DNA of 64,000 nt, from positions 62,001 to 126,000 of the forward strand of contig NZ_KQ130489.1 of NCBI RefSeq assembly GCF_001050375.1, written 5' to 3'. The notes under the pieces are model-generated. The model was not told where the DNA came from. It ran no database searches and was given only the letters and a program-made list of their open reading frames with translations. The translations under genes were made by a program, and so were the position numbers. This stretch comes from Catenovulum maritimum (lineage in GTDB: Bacteria; Pseudomonadota; Gammaproteobacteria; Enterobacterales; Alteromonadaceae). Positions 55,090 through 64,000 of this stretch are shown here, piece after piece; the first letter of the stretch is position 1; the number at the start of each line of letters is the position of its first letter.

Positions 55090-56427
55090 TTACACCTGTG
55101 CCTTCTTGTTTTTGTAAGTCAATCTTAAGCTTAACAAAATTGCAGATGTAGATAAACTAATCAATAATCCTATCCAGTATGCTTGAACTCCAATTGCAGG
55201 AATAAGAAAATCAGTTTCTGCCAATATATAACCAAGTGGAAATCCAATGAACCAGTAGGATATTAGAACGATAATCATAGGTTTTTGAGTATCGGCATAT
55301 CCTCTTAAAATTGCAGAAACAAGTGTTTGAATTACATCTGGTAGCTGGAAAATACCAGCCCAGATTAATAAACCAAATGCGATTAAAGTGATTTCTGGAT
55401 CTGTGGTAAACCAAGAAATAAACACATCTCTAAAAATGATAATGATCGAACATGAGATTATTGAAAAGCTAATCGACATTAATAGACTAGCTCTGGCGTA
55501 TTGTTTAGCTTGGTCTAATTGATTTTCACCAATTTTACGACCCACTATAGCGGTAGTTGCAAAGCCTATGCTGAGTGGAACCATGTAAAAATTGGTAGTC
55601 ACATTTAAAGCGATTTGGTGTGCAGCAGCTGCTGCAGTCCCATGGGTTGCAATTGCTAAAGCAACTGCTCCGAAAAGTGCCAGCTCCATAAAAACTGTAA
55701 TGCCTATTGGAAAACCCAATAACGCGAGTCTTTTTAACTCATGGAAACATGGTCGTTTTAATTTAAATTCTTTTATTGCTGCTTTAGTTTTAGGGAATAA
55801 ATAAGTAAACCAAATTAAAGACAATAAAATTAGTAAGTTAACTATGCTTGTTGCAATTCCACAACCCGCACCGCCAAACGCAGGAATACTTAACCAGCCA
55901 TAGATGAAAATAGCATTTAAAGGGATATTTAAAATAATTGAGACAATACTAATTATCATTAAGGGTTTGGTTTGGCCGACAGCTTCGTTCAAGAATCGGT
56001 AACAAGCCGTAATACAAATAAACGGCAAACCCATATTTAAATAGAATAAGTATTCTAGGCCTATTGTCGCTAAGTCAGTTTCTAGTTTTAACAGATTAAA
56101 TAACTGATCAGAAAAGTTTAATCCTAATGAAGTGATAATACAGACAATTAAAGCTAACCAAAGGCCATTGTTAAATTGCTCAGCCAATTTTTTATGATTT
56201 GCTTCTCCATAACTACGCGCAAGTACGGGGCTTAACACCATAATCACGCCTATACTAAAAAAATAAGCGGGATGCCAGATACCTAAAGCTGTACCAACAG
56301 CAGCCATATCTGTGTCAGATACTCTGGCAGACATTAACAAGTCTATTGTTACTAGTAAGGTTTGAATTAATTGGGTTACGAAAATAGGCCAGGCTAATTG
56401 GTAGATGCTTTTAATGTAAGAAATCAA
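55090..56427 (-). CDS. MATE family efflux transporter
   Basis: A 445-residue protein of 12 predicted membrane helices in two related halves: the first from LAWPIFVTQLIQTLLVTIDLLMSARV, the second from RLALLGFPIGITVFMELALFGAV. It looks like the NorM group of Na+- or H+-driven multidrug exporters, in which the early acidic residues (DTDMAAVG) sit near the cation site. Substrates cannot be told. It is upstream of the HupE-like gene but 270 bases away, with a terminator between. Confidence 0.9.
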   Translation of the reverse strand: MISYIKSIYQLAWPIFVTQLIQTLLVTIDLLMSARVSDTDMAAVGTALGIWHPAYFFSIGVIMVLSPVLARSYGEANHKKLAEQFNNGLWLALIVCIITSLGLNFSDQLFNLLKLETDLATIGLEYLFYLNMGLPFICITACYRFLNEAVGQTKPLMIISIVSIILNIPLNAIFIYGWLSIPAFGGAGCGIATSIVNLLILLSLIWFTYLFPKTKAAIKEFKLKRPCFHELKRLALLGFPIGITVFMELALFGAVALAIATHGTAAAAAHQIALNVTTNFYMVPLSIGFATTAIVGRKIGENQLDQAKQYARASLLMSISFSIISCSIIIIFRDVFISWFTTDPEITLIAFGLLIWAGIFQLPDVIQTLVSAILRGYADTQKPMIIVLISYWFIGFPLGYILAETDFLIPAIGVQAYWIGLLISLSTSAILLSLRLTYKNKKAQV

Positions 56428-56466
56428 AACTGTCTCGGAAGCTACATCATTTTTAAATGCATAAAA

Positions 56467-56489
56467 AAACCCAGCATATAGCTGGGTTT
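56467..56489 (-). terminator. Intrinsic terminator after gltA
   Basis: AAACCCAGC (56467-56475) pairs with GCTGGGTTT (56481-56489) around a 5-base loop. On the minus strand a run of T follows, 20-45 bases past the gltA stop. Confidence 0.9.
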
Positions 56490-56508
56490 ATTAAAAAGCT
56501 AGAAATTT

Positions 56509-57789
56509 TTACTTTTCAATAGGGTTGAAGGTTCTTTGCTCTTCACCTTTGTACAATTGTCTTGGACGACCAATTTTTGCACCAGGCTGACTTAACATTT
56601 CATTCCAATGTGAGATCCAACCTACAGTTCTTGATAATGCAAAAATAACTGTAAACATATTAGTTGGGATACCAATTGCTTTTAAGATGATACCTGAATA
56701 GAAATCTACATTCGGGTAAAGCTTCTTGCTAATGAAATATTCATCTTCAAGTGCAATTTGCTCAAGGCGCATAGCAACATCTAATAAAGGATCTTGGATG
56801 CCTAAAGATTCTAATACTTCATGACATGTTTCACGCATTACTTTAGCTCTTGGATCAAAGTTTTTATAAACTCTGTGTCCAAAGCCCATTAAGCGGAATG
56901 GATCAGCTTTATCTTTTGCTTTTGCTACGTATTCATCGATTCTGTCAACTGAACCAATTTCTTCAAGCATATTTAAGCAAGCTTCGTTAGCACCACCGTG
57001 AGCAGGGCCCCATAAAGAAGCAATACCTGCAGCAATACATGCATAAGGATTAGCACCTGATGAACCAGCTAAACGTACTGTTGACGTAGAAGCATTTTGT
57101 TCATGATCAGCATGTAAAGTGAAGATCTTATCCATTGCTCTAGCAACTGCAGGATTAATTTCATAATCTTCAGCTGGTACAGAAAACATCATGTTTAAGA
57201 AGTTTTCAGAATAAGATAAATTGTTTTTCGGGCTAACGAAAGGTTGGCCAATAGTGTATTTATAACACATAGCTGCAATCGTAGGTAATTTTGCAACTAA
57301 ACGGTTAGCACTTCTAATTCTTTGCTCAGGATCTGTAATATCTAAATCTCTGTGATAGAAAGAAGAAAGCGCGCCAACAGTACCACATAACATAGCCATT
57401 GGATGTGCATCACGTTTAAAGCCACGGAAGAAGAATTCGATACCTTCATGAACCATAGTGTGACGTTTAATAGTATTCACATATTCTTTATATTGCTCAC
57501 TAGTTGGAGCTTCACCATGCATTAACAAATAACAAACTTCTAAATAGTCAGCTTGTGTTGCTAATTCGGCGATAGGATAACCTCGGTGTAATAAAACACC
57601 ATTGCCACCATCTATAAAAGTGATTTCTGATTCACAAGAACCTGTAGCTAAAAAGCCTGGGTCATATGTGAAATAACCGTGTTGACCTAAAGTTCGGACA
57701 TCAATTACATCTTGGCCTTTTGTGCCGGATAGAACTGGAAGCTCTATTTGTTGTCCGTTGATAGTGAGGATGGCTTTATTGTCAGCCAT
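56509..57789 (-). CDS. gltA: Citrate synthase
   Basis: A 426-residue type II (hexameric, NADH-inhibited group) citrate synthase. Landmarks are [34 protein letters not shown] (His), GFGHRVYKN (His) and NVDFYSGI (Asp), the catalytic triad. I chose ATG 57789, with AGGAG upstream; the frame is open to 57810. It is divergent from sdhC, the same layout as in enterobacteria and Vibrio. Confidence 0.96.
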   Translation of the reverse strand: MADNKAILTINGQQIELPVLSGTKGQDVIDVRTLGQHGYFTYDPGFLATGSCESEITFIDGGNGVLLHRGYPIAELATQADYLEVCYLLMHGEAPTSEQYKEYVNTIKRHTMVHEGIEFFFRGFKRDAHPMAMLCGTVGALSSFYHRDLDITDPEQRIRSANRLVAKLPTIAAMCYKYTIGQPFVSPKNNLSYSENFLNMMFSVPAEDYEINPAVARAMDKIFTLHADHEQNASTSTVRLAGSSGANPYACIAAGIASLWGPAHGGANEACLNMLEEIGSVDRIDEYVAKAKDKADPFRLMGFGHRVYKNFDPRAKVMRETCHEVLESLGIQDPLLDVAMRLEQIALEDEYFISKKLYPNVDFYSGIILKAIGIPTNMFTVIFALSRTVGWISHWNEMLSQPGAKIGRPRQLYKGEEQRTFNPIEK

Positions 57790-58212
57790 AAATATTCTCC
57801 TTTCGAGCAAGTCATTTGACAGGGTTAGTCTTATATTAATACTTGATATTGTATAAAAAAGTCAATCAGAAACTCTTATAAAGAGCTGCAAACACTATTT
57901 AATTACCCAATAGCGGTATTAATCATATTTAACTGTTCACTCATTAAACAAATTTAAAATTGTTACAAATTAAATCTGAATAAATAAATCGATTATTTTA
58001 TCGTGATATATCATAGCCGAATTCACTACTAAGCCTCAAACTATATAGCATTCATGTCAAAAATGCGTTTAATTCATTAAAAAAATGAACTTTCGAAAAA
58101 AAATTAAGGTATAAAATCGCAAAGATTTACAATTTAAGCTATTGTTGTAGCTGCGTTAAATTTAAATCTGTTTATTCTTAATTATAATATTTTAATACAA
58201 GTGGGAACATCT
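57790..58212. promoter_or_regulatory. gltA-sdhC divergent control region
   Basis: About 420 AT-rich bases between two divergent TCA-cycle units. Several TTTAATTA-type and GTTACAAATTAA-type stretches (57895-57975) resemble ArcA recognition steps, but I cannot separate them from the general AT richness. No gene, tRNA or strong hairpin is present. Confidence 0.45.
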
Positions 58213-58587
58213 GTGAAAAAGCAAAGACCAGTCAACCTAGAGCTAAACACTATTAGCTTTCCGGCTACCGCCATTGCTTCTATCCTTCATCGTATAACTG
58301 GCGTTATTATGTTTTTTGCCATGGGCATATTAATGTGGTTATTAGCATTAACTTTATCTTCTGAAGATAATTTTAATATGGTGTCGGATTGGACAAACTC
58401 TTTTATCTTAAAATTTGTTTTTTGGGGCACCTTAACTGCACTTGCATATCATCTACTAGGTGGCTTGCGTCATTTAGTGATGGACCTTGGTTTTTGGGAA
58501 GAACTTGAATCAGGTAAACAAAGTGCTGTTATTACATTAATTATTACAGGCGTATGCTCAATCGCTGCAGGAGTTTGGTTATGGTAG
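58213..58587 (+). CDS. sdhC: Succinate dehydrogenase cytochrome b556 subunit
   Basis: About 124 residues, three membrane helices. KKQRPVNLELNTISFPATAIASILHRITGV is near identical to the E. coli SdhC start, and the heme His is in LAYHLLGGLRHLVMDLG. It is the first gene of sdhCDAB and helps form the quinone site. The start is uncertain: GTG 58213 has GGGA in front, and GTG 58201 is in frame. It overlaps sdhD by seven bases. Confidence 0.93.
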   Translation: MKKQRPVNLELNTISFPATAIASILHRITGVIMFFAMGILMWLLALTLSSEDNFNMVSDWTNSFILKFVFWGTLTALAYHLLGGLRHLVMDLGFWEELESGKQSAVITLIITGVCSIAAGVWLW

Positions 58588-58928
58588 CAAATGCTGCAAC
58601 AATTGGTCGAAGTGGAATTCATGATTTCATCTTAATCAGAGCTACGGCTTTGATATTAACCGCTTACACTTTCTTTATTGTTTGTTTTTTAGCTTGCACA
58701 CCTGAGCTTACATACGATATTTGGAAATCTTTATTTTCTCAAATTTGGGTTAAGGCTTTTACCTTAATCAGCTTGTTTGCCTTATTAATTCATGCTTGGA
58801 TTGGTTTATGGCAGGTATTAACTGATTATGTTAAGTGTGTAGGATTAAGGTTATTCTTACAATTTGTTTTGAATTTAGCTGCGATTAGTTATTTAGCAAC
58901 TGGCGCTGTTATTTTGTGGGGTGTTTAA
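58581..58928 (+). CDS. sdhD: Succinate dehydrogenase membrane anchor subunit
   Basis: About 115 residues, three helices. MVANAATIGRSGIHDFILIRATALILTAY, then LLIHAWIGLWQVLTDYVK match E. coli SdhD, including the quinone-site Asp-Tyr. ATG 58581 fits this N-terminus; the open frame from 58554 lies inside sdhC. It ends directly before the GTG of sdhA. Confidence 0.94.
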   Translation: MVANAATIGRSGIHDFILIRATALILTAYTFFIVCFLACTPELTYDIWKSLFSQIWVKAFTLISLFALLIHAWIGLWQVLTDYVKCVGLRLFLQFVLNLAAISYLATGAVILWGV

Positions 58929-60692
58929 GTGGGTATTACTGTTAGAGAATTCGATGCCGTTGTAATCGGTGCAGGTGGAGCAGGTATGCGAGCTGCTCTC
59001 CAAATTGCAGAATCAGGCAAAACATGTGCGCTTTTATCAAAAGTTTTTCCGACGCGTTCACACACAGTTTCTGCTCAAGGTGGTATTACCGTAGCTTTAG
59101 GAAATGCTCACGATGATAATTGGCAGTGGCATATGTATGACACGGTTAAAGGTTCTGATTATATTGGTGACCAAGACGCCATAGAATATATGTGTGAAAC
59201 AGGTCCTGAAGCTATTATTGAGCTTGAAAATATGGGTTTACCATTTTCAAGATTTGAAAATGGACGAATTTACCAAAGACCTTTCGGTGGACAGTCTAAA
59301 GAATTCGGTGGCGAACAAGCTGCACGTACTGCCGCTGCTGCAGATAGAACAGGTCATGCTTTATTACATCTTTTATATCAGCAAAATGTTAAGAATAAAA
59401 CGACTGTTTTTAGTGAATGGTATGCACTTGATTTAGTTAAAAATCAAGATGGTACTGTTGTTGGTTGTACCGCGATTGATATAGAAACTGGCGAAGTTGT
59501 TTACTTCAAATCTAAAGCGACAGTTCTAGCAACTGGTGGTGCTGGTCGTATATTTGCTTCAACTACAAATGCTCACATTAATACTGGTGACGGCGTTGGT
59601 ATGGCGCTACGTGCTGGTGTACCTGTCCAAGATATGGAAATGTGGCAATTTCACCCAACAGGTATCGCCGGTGCAGGAACATTAGTAACTGAAGGTTGTC
59701 GTGGTGAAGGTGGTTATCTTTTAAATAAAGATGGTGAACGTTTTATGGAACGTTACGCACCAAATGCTAAAGATTTAGCGGGTCGTGATGTTGTTGCACG
59801 TTCAATGATGACAGAAATTCGCGAAGGTCGCGGTTGTGACGGTCCTTGGGGTCCACACATTAAACTTAAATTAGATCATTTAGGTGCTGAAGTTCTAGAA
59901 AGCCGTTTACCTGGTATTTGTGAGTTATCAAGAACTTTTGCTCACGTTGACCCAGTCAAAGAGCCAATTCCAGTAATACCAACATGTCACTATATGATGG
60001 GTGGTATTCCGACTAATGTTAACGGTCAAGCTTTAACTATGAATAGTGCAGGTGAAGCTGAGGTCGTTAAAGGTTTATATGCTTGCGGTGAGATTGCATG
60101 TGTATCTGTACATGGAGCAAATCGATTGGGTGGTAACTCACTACTCGATTTAGTTGTATTTGGTAGAGCAACTGGTTTATACCTTGGTGAAGCTTTAAAT
60201 GATTACTCGGCGCGAGAAGCGCAAGATTCAGATATAGATAATGCTATGTCTAGATTTAATCGTTGGGAAAGCACTAAAACAGGTGAAGACCCTGTACAAA
60301 TTAAGAAAGACTTACAGCAATGTATGCAACTTAATTTCTCTGTTTTCCGTGAAGGCGACTCTATGGCTCAAGGTCTTAGCGAGCTTAAAGAAATTAGAGA
60401 AAGACTTAAATCAGCTAAACTAGCTGATAATAGCTCTGAATTTAATACTCAACGTATCGAATGTTTAGAGTTAGATAACTTAATGGAAACTGCTTTTGCA
60501 ACAGCTGTTGCTGCAAACTACCGTACAGAAAGCCGTGGCGCGCACAGTCGTTTCGACTTCCCTGACCGTGATGATGCAAATTGGTTATGTCACAGTGTTT
60601 ATGACCCTAAAACAGAGTCTATGAGTAAACGTGAAGTAAACATGGCGCCAAATAAGCGTGAAGCATTTCCACCTAAAGTTAGAACTTATTAA
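58929..60692 (+). CDS. sdhA: Succinate dehydrogenase flavoprotein subunit
   Basis: A 587-residue flavoprotein oxidising succinate to fumarate. The FAD fold is [20 protein letters not shown], the covalent FAD His is in SHTVSAQGG, and the active-site [21 protein letters not shown] and GRDVVARSM are intact. It starts at GTG next to the sdhD stop (TAA then GTG). Length matches E. coli (588). Confidence 0.97.
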   Translation: MGITVREFDAVVIGAGGAGMRAALQIAESGKTCALLSKVFPTRSHTVSAQGGITVALGNAHDDNWQWHMYDTVKGSDYIGDQDAIEYMCETGPEAIIELENMGLPFSRFENGRIYQRPFGGQSKEFGGEQAARTAAAADRTGHALLHLLYQQNVKNKTTVFSEWYALDLVKNQDGTVVGCTAIDIETGEVVYFKSKATVLATGGAGRIFASTTNAHINTGDGVGMALRAGVPVQDMEMWQFHPTGIAGAGTLVTEGCRGEGGYLLNKDGERFMERYAPNAKDLAGRDVVARSMMTEIREGRGCDGPWGPHIKLKLDHLGAEVLESRLPGICELSRTFAHVDPVKEPIPVIPTCHYMMGGIPTNVNGQALTMNSAGEAEVVKGLYACGEIACVSVHGANRLGGNSLLDLVVFGRATGLYLGEALNDYSAREAQDSDIDNAMSRFNRWESTKTGEDPVQIKKDLQQCMQLNFSVFREGDSMAQGLSELKEIRERLKSAKLADNSSEFNTQRIECLELDNLMETAFATAVAANYRTESRGAHSRFDFPDRDDANWLCHSVYDPKTESMSKREVNMAPNKREAFPPKVRTY

Positions 60693-60706
60693 GTAGGTAT
60701 TGTCGA

Positions 60707-61417
60707 ATGAAACAAATTTTCTCGATATATAGGTACAACCCGGATACAGATACAAAGCCTAAAATGCAAACTTATGAATTAGAGTTGCAAGATGGCAGTG
60801 ACATTATGGTGCTAGATGCATTATTAATGTTAAAAGAACAAGATCCAACATTGGCATTTAGACGCTCATGTCGTGAAGGTGTATGTGGATCTGATGGCTT
60901 AAATATGAATGGTAAAAACGGCTTAGCATGTATAACACCATTATCGGCACTATCAGGTTCAAAAATTACGGTTAGACCTTTACCAGGTTTACCTGTAATT
61001 CGTGATTTAGTTGTAGACATGACTCAGTTCTACACCCAGTACGAAAAAGTTAAACCGTATTTAATTCCTGATGAAAAAGCAAGACCAGCGAGAGAGCATT
61101 TACAATCTCCTGAAGAGCGTGAAAAGCTTGATGGTTTATATGAATGTATTCTTTGTGCTTGTTGTTCAACATCTTGCCCATCTTTCTGGTGGAACCCTGA
61201 TAAGTTTGTTGGACCGGCTGGTTTACTTCACGCATACAGATTTTTAGCTGATTCTCGTGACGGTGCTCAAGAGCAACGTTTATCTGAATTAGATGATGCA
61301 TTTAGTGTGTTCCGTTGTCACGGAATCATGAACTGTGTCAATGTATGTCCAAAAGGGTTAAATCCAACAAGAGCGATAGGTAAAATTAAATCTATGCTCT
61401 TAAAACAAGCAGTTTAG
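60707..61417 (+). CDS. sdhB: Succinate dehydrogenase iron-sulfur subunit
   Basis: A 236-residue subunit with three Fe-S clusters. The 2Fe-2S ligands are in SCREGVCGSDGLNMNG...LAC, and the 4Fe-4S and 3Fe-4S ligands in CILCACCSTSCPSFWW and FRCHGIMNCVNVCPKGLNP. It passes electrons from SdhA to quinone. It is 14 bases after sdhA and 94 before sucA. Confidence 0.97.
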   Translation: MKQIFSIYRYNPDTDTKPKMQTYELELQDGSDIMVLDALLMLKEQDPTLAFRRSCREGVCGSDGLNMNGKNGLACITPLSALSGSKITVRPLPGLPVIRDLVVDMTQFYTQYEKVKPYLIPDEKARPAREHLQSPEEREKLDGLYECILCACCSTSCPSFWWNPDKFVGPAGLLHAYRFLADSRDGAQEQRLSELDDAFSVFRCHGIMNCVNVCPKGLNPTRAIGKIKSMLLKQAV

Positions 61418-61511
61418 ATAGTTTATTTAATTATTTTGAATAGCTATTTTGATTTTAAGATAGCTATTTTTAATAAATCAATTTTTGTTTTAGTGGTAAA
61501 AGGGTAAAACG

Positions 61512-64000
61512 ATGCAACAAGGCTCCATGAAGGCTTGGCTTGAGTCATCTCAGCTTGCCGGTGGCAATGCAACATACATTGAAGAATTATACGAACAGTA
61601 TCTCGATAATCCATTAAGCGTCAGTGATGAGTGGCGTGGATTGTTTGAAAGTTTACCTAAAGTTGAAGGTGTGACGGTTGAAACCAAACACTCTTTAGTT
61701 CGAGATACATTTAGAGAATCCGCTAAGAACATACATAGAAATCAAGTTGTTGTTCCAACTGATATTTCAGATACTAAGCAAGTTAAAGTTTTACAGCTTA
61801 TTAATGCTTATCGTTTCAGAGGTCATCAGCATGCTAATCTTGATCCGCTAGGTTTATGGAAACAAGAAAGAGTTCGTGATTTAGAATTAAGTCACCATGA
61901 ATTGGATAATGACGATTTAGACAAAACCTTTAATGTTGGTTCTTTTGCCGTTGGCGAAGAGAAAATGCAACTTAAAGATATCCATAGTGCACTCGTTAAA
62001 ACCTATTGTGGTTCTGTCGGTGCGGAATATATGTATATTACGTCTACTGAAGAGAAACGTTGGTTACAGCAGAGATTAGAATCTGTTCAATGTAAGCCTG
62101 ATATTTCTACTGAACAAAAATTAAAACTATATAAAGAGCTTGTTGCTGCAGATGGCCTTGAAAAGTACTTAGCCAGTAAATTCCCTGGTGCTAAACGCTT
62201 TTCTTTAGAAGGCGGTGACGCTTTAGTTCCTTTGTTAAAAGGTTTGATCAGTCAAGCCGGTGAACAAGGTCAAAAAGAAGTTGTTATTGGTATGGCTCAC
62301 CGTGGACGTCTAAACGTTCTGGTTAACGTACTAGGTAAAAACCCTTCAATCTTATTCGATGAGTTTTCTGGTAAACATGATCATGACACCAATTTAGGTT
62401 CAGGTGATGTTAAATACCACATGGGTTATTCATCAGATTTCGCGACCGAAGGTGGTAATGTCCATTTAGCATTAGCCTTTAACCCTTCTCACTTAGAAAT
62501 CGTAAATCCTGTTGTTATGGGCTCTGTAAGAGCACGTATGGATCGCCGTGGTTGTGCTGATGGTTCACTTGCTTTACCGATTACTATCCATGGTGATTCT
62601 GCAATCGCTGGTCAAGGTGTTGTACAAGAAACATTTAACTTATCACAAACAAGAGCATACTCTGTTGGTGGTACGGTACGAGTTGTAGTTAACAACCAAG
62701 TTGGTTTTACAACATCTAACCCGCAAGATACTCGTTCAACTCAATATTGTACTGATATTGCGAAAATGGTTCAGGCACCAATATTCCATGTGAATTCGGA
62801 TGACCCAGAAGCTGTTTTATTCGCAACTAAAGTTGCATTAGAGTACAGAAATAAATTTAAACGCGACGTGGTTATCGATTTAGTTTGTTACCGCAGACAC
62901 GGACATAATGAAGCTGATGAGCCAAATGCAACACAGCCTCTTATGTATCAAAAAATTAAAAAACACCCAGTTCCTAGAGCACTATATGCTCAGCAATTAA
63001 TTTCGGAAGGGGTTATATCCGAGCAAGATGCAAATCGTGTGATTGAAGAATACCGAGCTGCTCTTGATCATGGTGCCTGCGTAGTAGAAGAATGGCGTCC
63101 TATGATGGAGCATTCAGTAGATTGGCGTCCTTATTTAAACCATGATTGGGATATTGCTTATGATGCCTCAATTCAAATTGATAAGTTAAAAGCATTAGCT
63201 GTAAAAGCTAGTGAATACCCTGCAGATGTAGTGCCTCAATCACGTGTTAAAAAGATTTATCAAGATCGTAAACTGATGGCGTCAGGTGAGAAAGCGTTAG
63301 ATTGGGGTTTTGCTGAAACTTTAGCATATGCTGATTTATCAACTTCAGGTGTGCGTTTAAGAATTACAGGTCAAGATTGCGGACGTGGTACTTTCTTCCA
63401 CCGTCATGCGGTTATTCATAACCAAAAAGACGCATCTACCTATATGCCGCTGCAGAATTTAGCTGAAGAGCAACCACCAGTTGAAATCTATGATTCAGTT
63501 TTATCTGAAGAAGCTGTATTGGCGTTTGAATATGGTTATGCAACAGCAGAGCCTAAAACATTAACTATTTGGGAAGCCCAATTTGGTGACTTCGCGAATG
63601 GTGCTCAAGTTGTTATTGATCAGTTCTTAAGTTCTGGTGAACAAAAATGGGGCCGTTTATGTGGATTAACTTTGTTACTACCACATGGTTATGAAGGTCA
63701 AGGTCCAGAGCATTCTTCAGCTCGTTTAGAAAGATTCTTACAATTATGTGCTGACCATAATATGCAGGTTTGTGTACCTTCAACGCCAGCACAAGTGTTT
63801 AATATGATTAGAAGACAATCGATTAGACCTATGCGTAGACCGCTTGTGGTTATGTCACCTAAGTCATTATTACGTCACCCATTAGCAACTTCTACATTAG
63901 AAGATTTAGCTGAAGGTGTATTCCACAATGTAATTGATGAAATTGATGAAATTGATTCAGCTAAAGTTGATAGAGTTGTATTTTGTAGTGGTAAAGTTTA
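61512..64000 (+). CDS. sucA: 2-oxoglutarate dehydrogenase E1 component (3' end outside window)
   Basis: The frame runs from ATG 61512 to the window edge, about 829 of an expected 940 residues. It starts MQQGSMKAWLESSQLAGGNA with YIEELYEQYLDNPLSVSDEWR, the E2-binding part. The thiamine diphosphate domain has GMAHRGRLNVLVNVLGK and the central RRHGHNEADEP; the second domain starts at WGFAETLAYA. GGGTAAAACG precedes the start. It belongs to sdhCDAB-sucA, and sucB should follow. Confidence 0.96.
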   Translation, partial: MQQGSMKAWLESSQLAGGNATYIEELYEQYLDNPLSVSDEWRGLFESLPKVEGVTVETKHSLVRDTFRESAKNIHRNQVVVPTDISDTKQVKVLQLINAYRFRGHQHANLDPLGLWKQERVRDLELSHHELDNDDLDKTFNVGSFAVGEEKMQLKDIHSALVKTYCGSVGAEYMYITSTEEKRWLQQRLESVQCKPDISTEQKLKLYKELVAADGLEKYLASKFPGAKRFSLEGGDALVPLLKGLISQAGEQGQKEVVIGMAHRGRLNVLVNVLGKNPSILFDEFSGKHDHDTNLGSGDVKYHMGYSSDFATEGGNVHLALAFNPSHLEIVNPVVMGSVRARMDRRGCADGSLALPITIHGDSAIAGQGVVQETFNLSQTRAYSVGGTVRVVVNNQVGFTTSNPQDTRSTQYCTDIAKMVQAPIFHVNSDDPEAVLFATKVALEYRNKFKRDVVIDLVCYRRHGHNEADEPNATQPLMYQKIKKHPVPRALYAQQLISEGVISEQDANRVIEEYRAALDHGACVVEEWRPMMEHSVDWRPYLNHDWDIAYDASIQIDKLKALAVKASEYPADVVPQSRVKKIYQDRKLMASGEKALDWGFAETLAYADLSTSGVRLRITGQDCGRGTFFHRHAVIHNQKDASTYMPLQNLAEEQPPVEIYDSVLSEEAVLAFEYGYATAEPKTLTIWEAQFGDFANGAQVVIDQFLSSGEQKWGRLCGLTLLLPHGYEGQGPEHSSARLERFLQLCADHNMQVCVPSTPAQVFNMIRRQSIRPMRRPLVVMSPKSLLRHPLATSTLEDLAEGVFHNVIDEIDEIDSAKVDRVVFCSGKV

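Noticed and set aside
57895-57975. ArcA-type sites upstream of gltA and sdhC
   Set aside because: Expected from biology, but the motifs cannot be told from background in such AT-rich DNA without a scored matrix.

Overview
The window is chromosomal DNA from an AT-rich gammaproteobacterium. Gene content and order point to the Alteromonadales, perhaps a Catenovulum-like marine polysaccharide degrader; this is inferred from protein families, since no rRNA gene is present. Supporting signs are the conserved blocks rluE-nudJ-mnmA-hflD-purB and yqcC-truC-yqcA (also adjacent in enterobacteria), divergent gltA and sdhCDAB-sucA, the DUF2989, DUF3301, DUF3549 and VF530 families, and secreted carbohydrate-active proteins. 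No rRNA, tRNA, insertion sequence, prophage or CRISPR array was seen.

Layout. 1-6.7 kb: the end of an Slp lipoprotein gene, an alpha/beta hydrolase, small membrane and redox proteins, DbpA and a short-chain dehydrogenase. 6.8-8.0 kb: a GH43 lipoprotein, then a nested palindromic element of about 200 bp that looks like a MITE. 8.5-16 kb: an M61 peptidase, galactose mutarotase and the rluE-to-purB block, closed by a very strong terminator. 16-17 kb: a 47-residue membrane protein under a near-perfect FNR-type site, an orphan FliS-like protein, and a Gln/Glu/Ser-rich protein whose tail resembles the flagellin C-terminus. 17.4-21.5 kb: a solute-binding protein overlapping a hybrid histidine kinase. 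21.5-30.9 kb: Nudix, DUF3301/DUF3549, the TruC block, a CBS protein, HrpA, a PilZ protein and a secreted coiled-coil protein. 30.9-36.4 kb: xylBA, a REC-EAL phosphodiesterase and a periplasmic lactonase. 36.4-44.4 kb: RadD, MiaE, a secreted beta-helix protein, an NrtS-like transporter, an OlsF-like fused acyltransferase, and NRDE, DinB and YciK proteins. 44.5-50.4 kb: a tripartite RND efflux operon followed by two large perfect palindromes. 50.7-56.4 kb: DUF2797, NadK, GrpE with a textbook sigma-32 promoter, Gpt, HupE/UreJ and MATE. 56.5-64 kb: gltA facing sdhCDAB-sucA, the core of the TCA cycle; sucA runs off the right edge.

Most of the window is housekeeping. The less usual features are: the FliS-like/flagellin-tail pair; the binding-protein/hybrid-kinase pair; the FNR-controlled micro-protein; the palindromic element at 8.25-8.45 kb; the two palindromes at 50.5 kb; and hrpA, whose only usable start codon lies in the T-tract of a strong terminator. 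I did not find a clearly new multi-gene defence or metabolic system. Family assignments come from recognised motifs and recalled homologues, not from a search.
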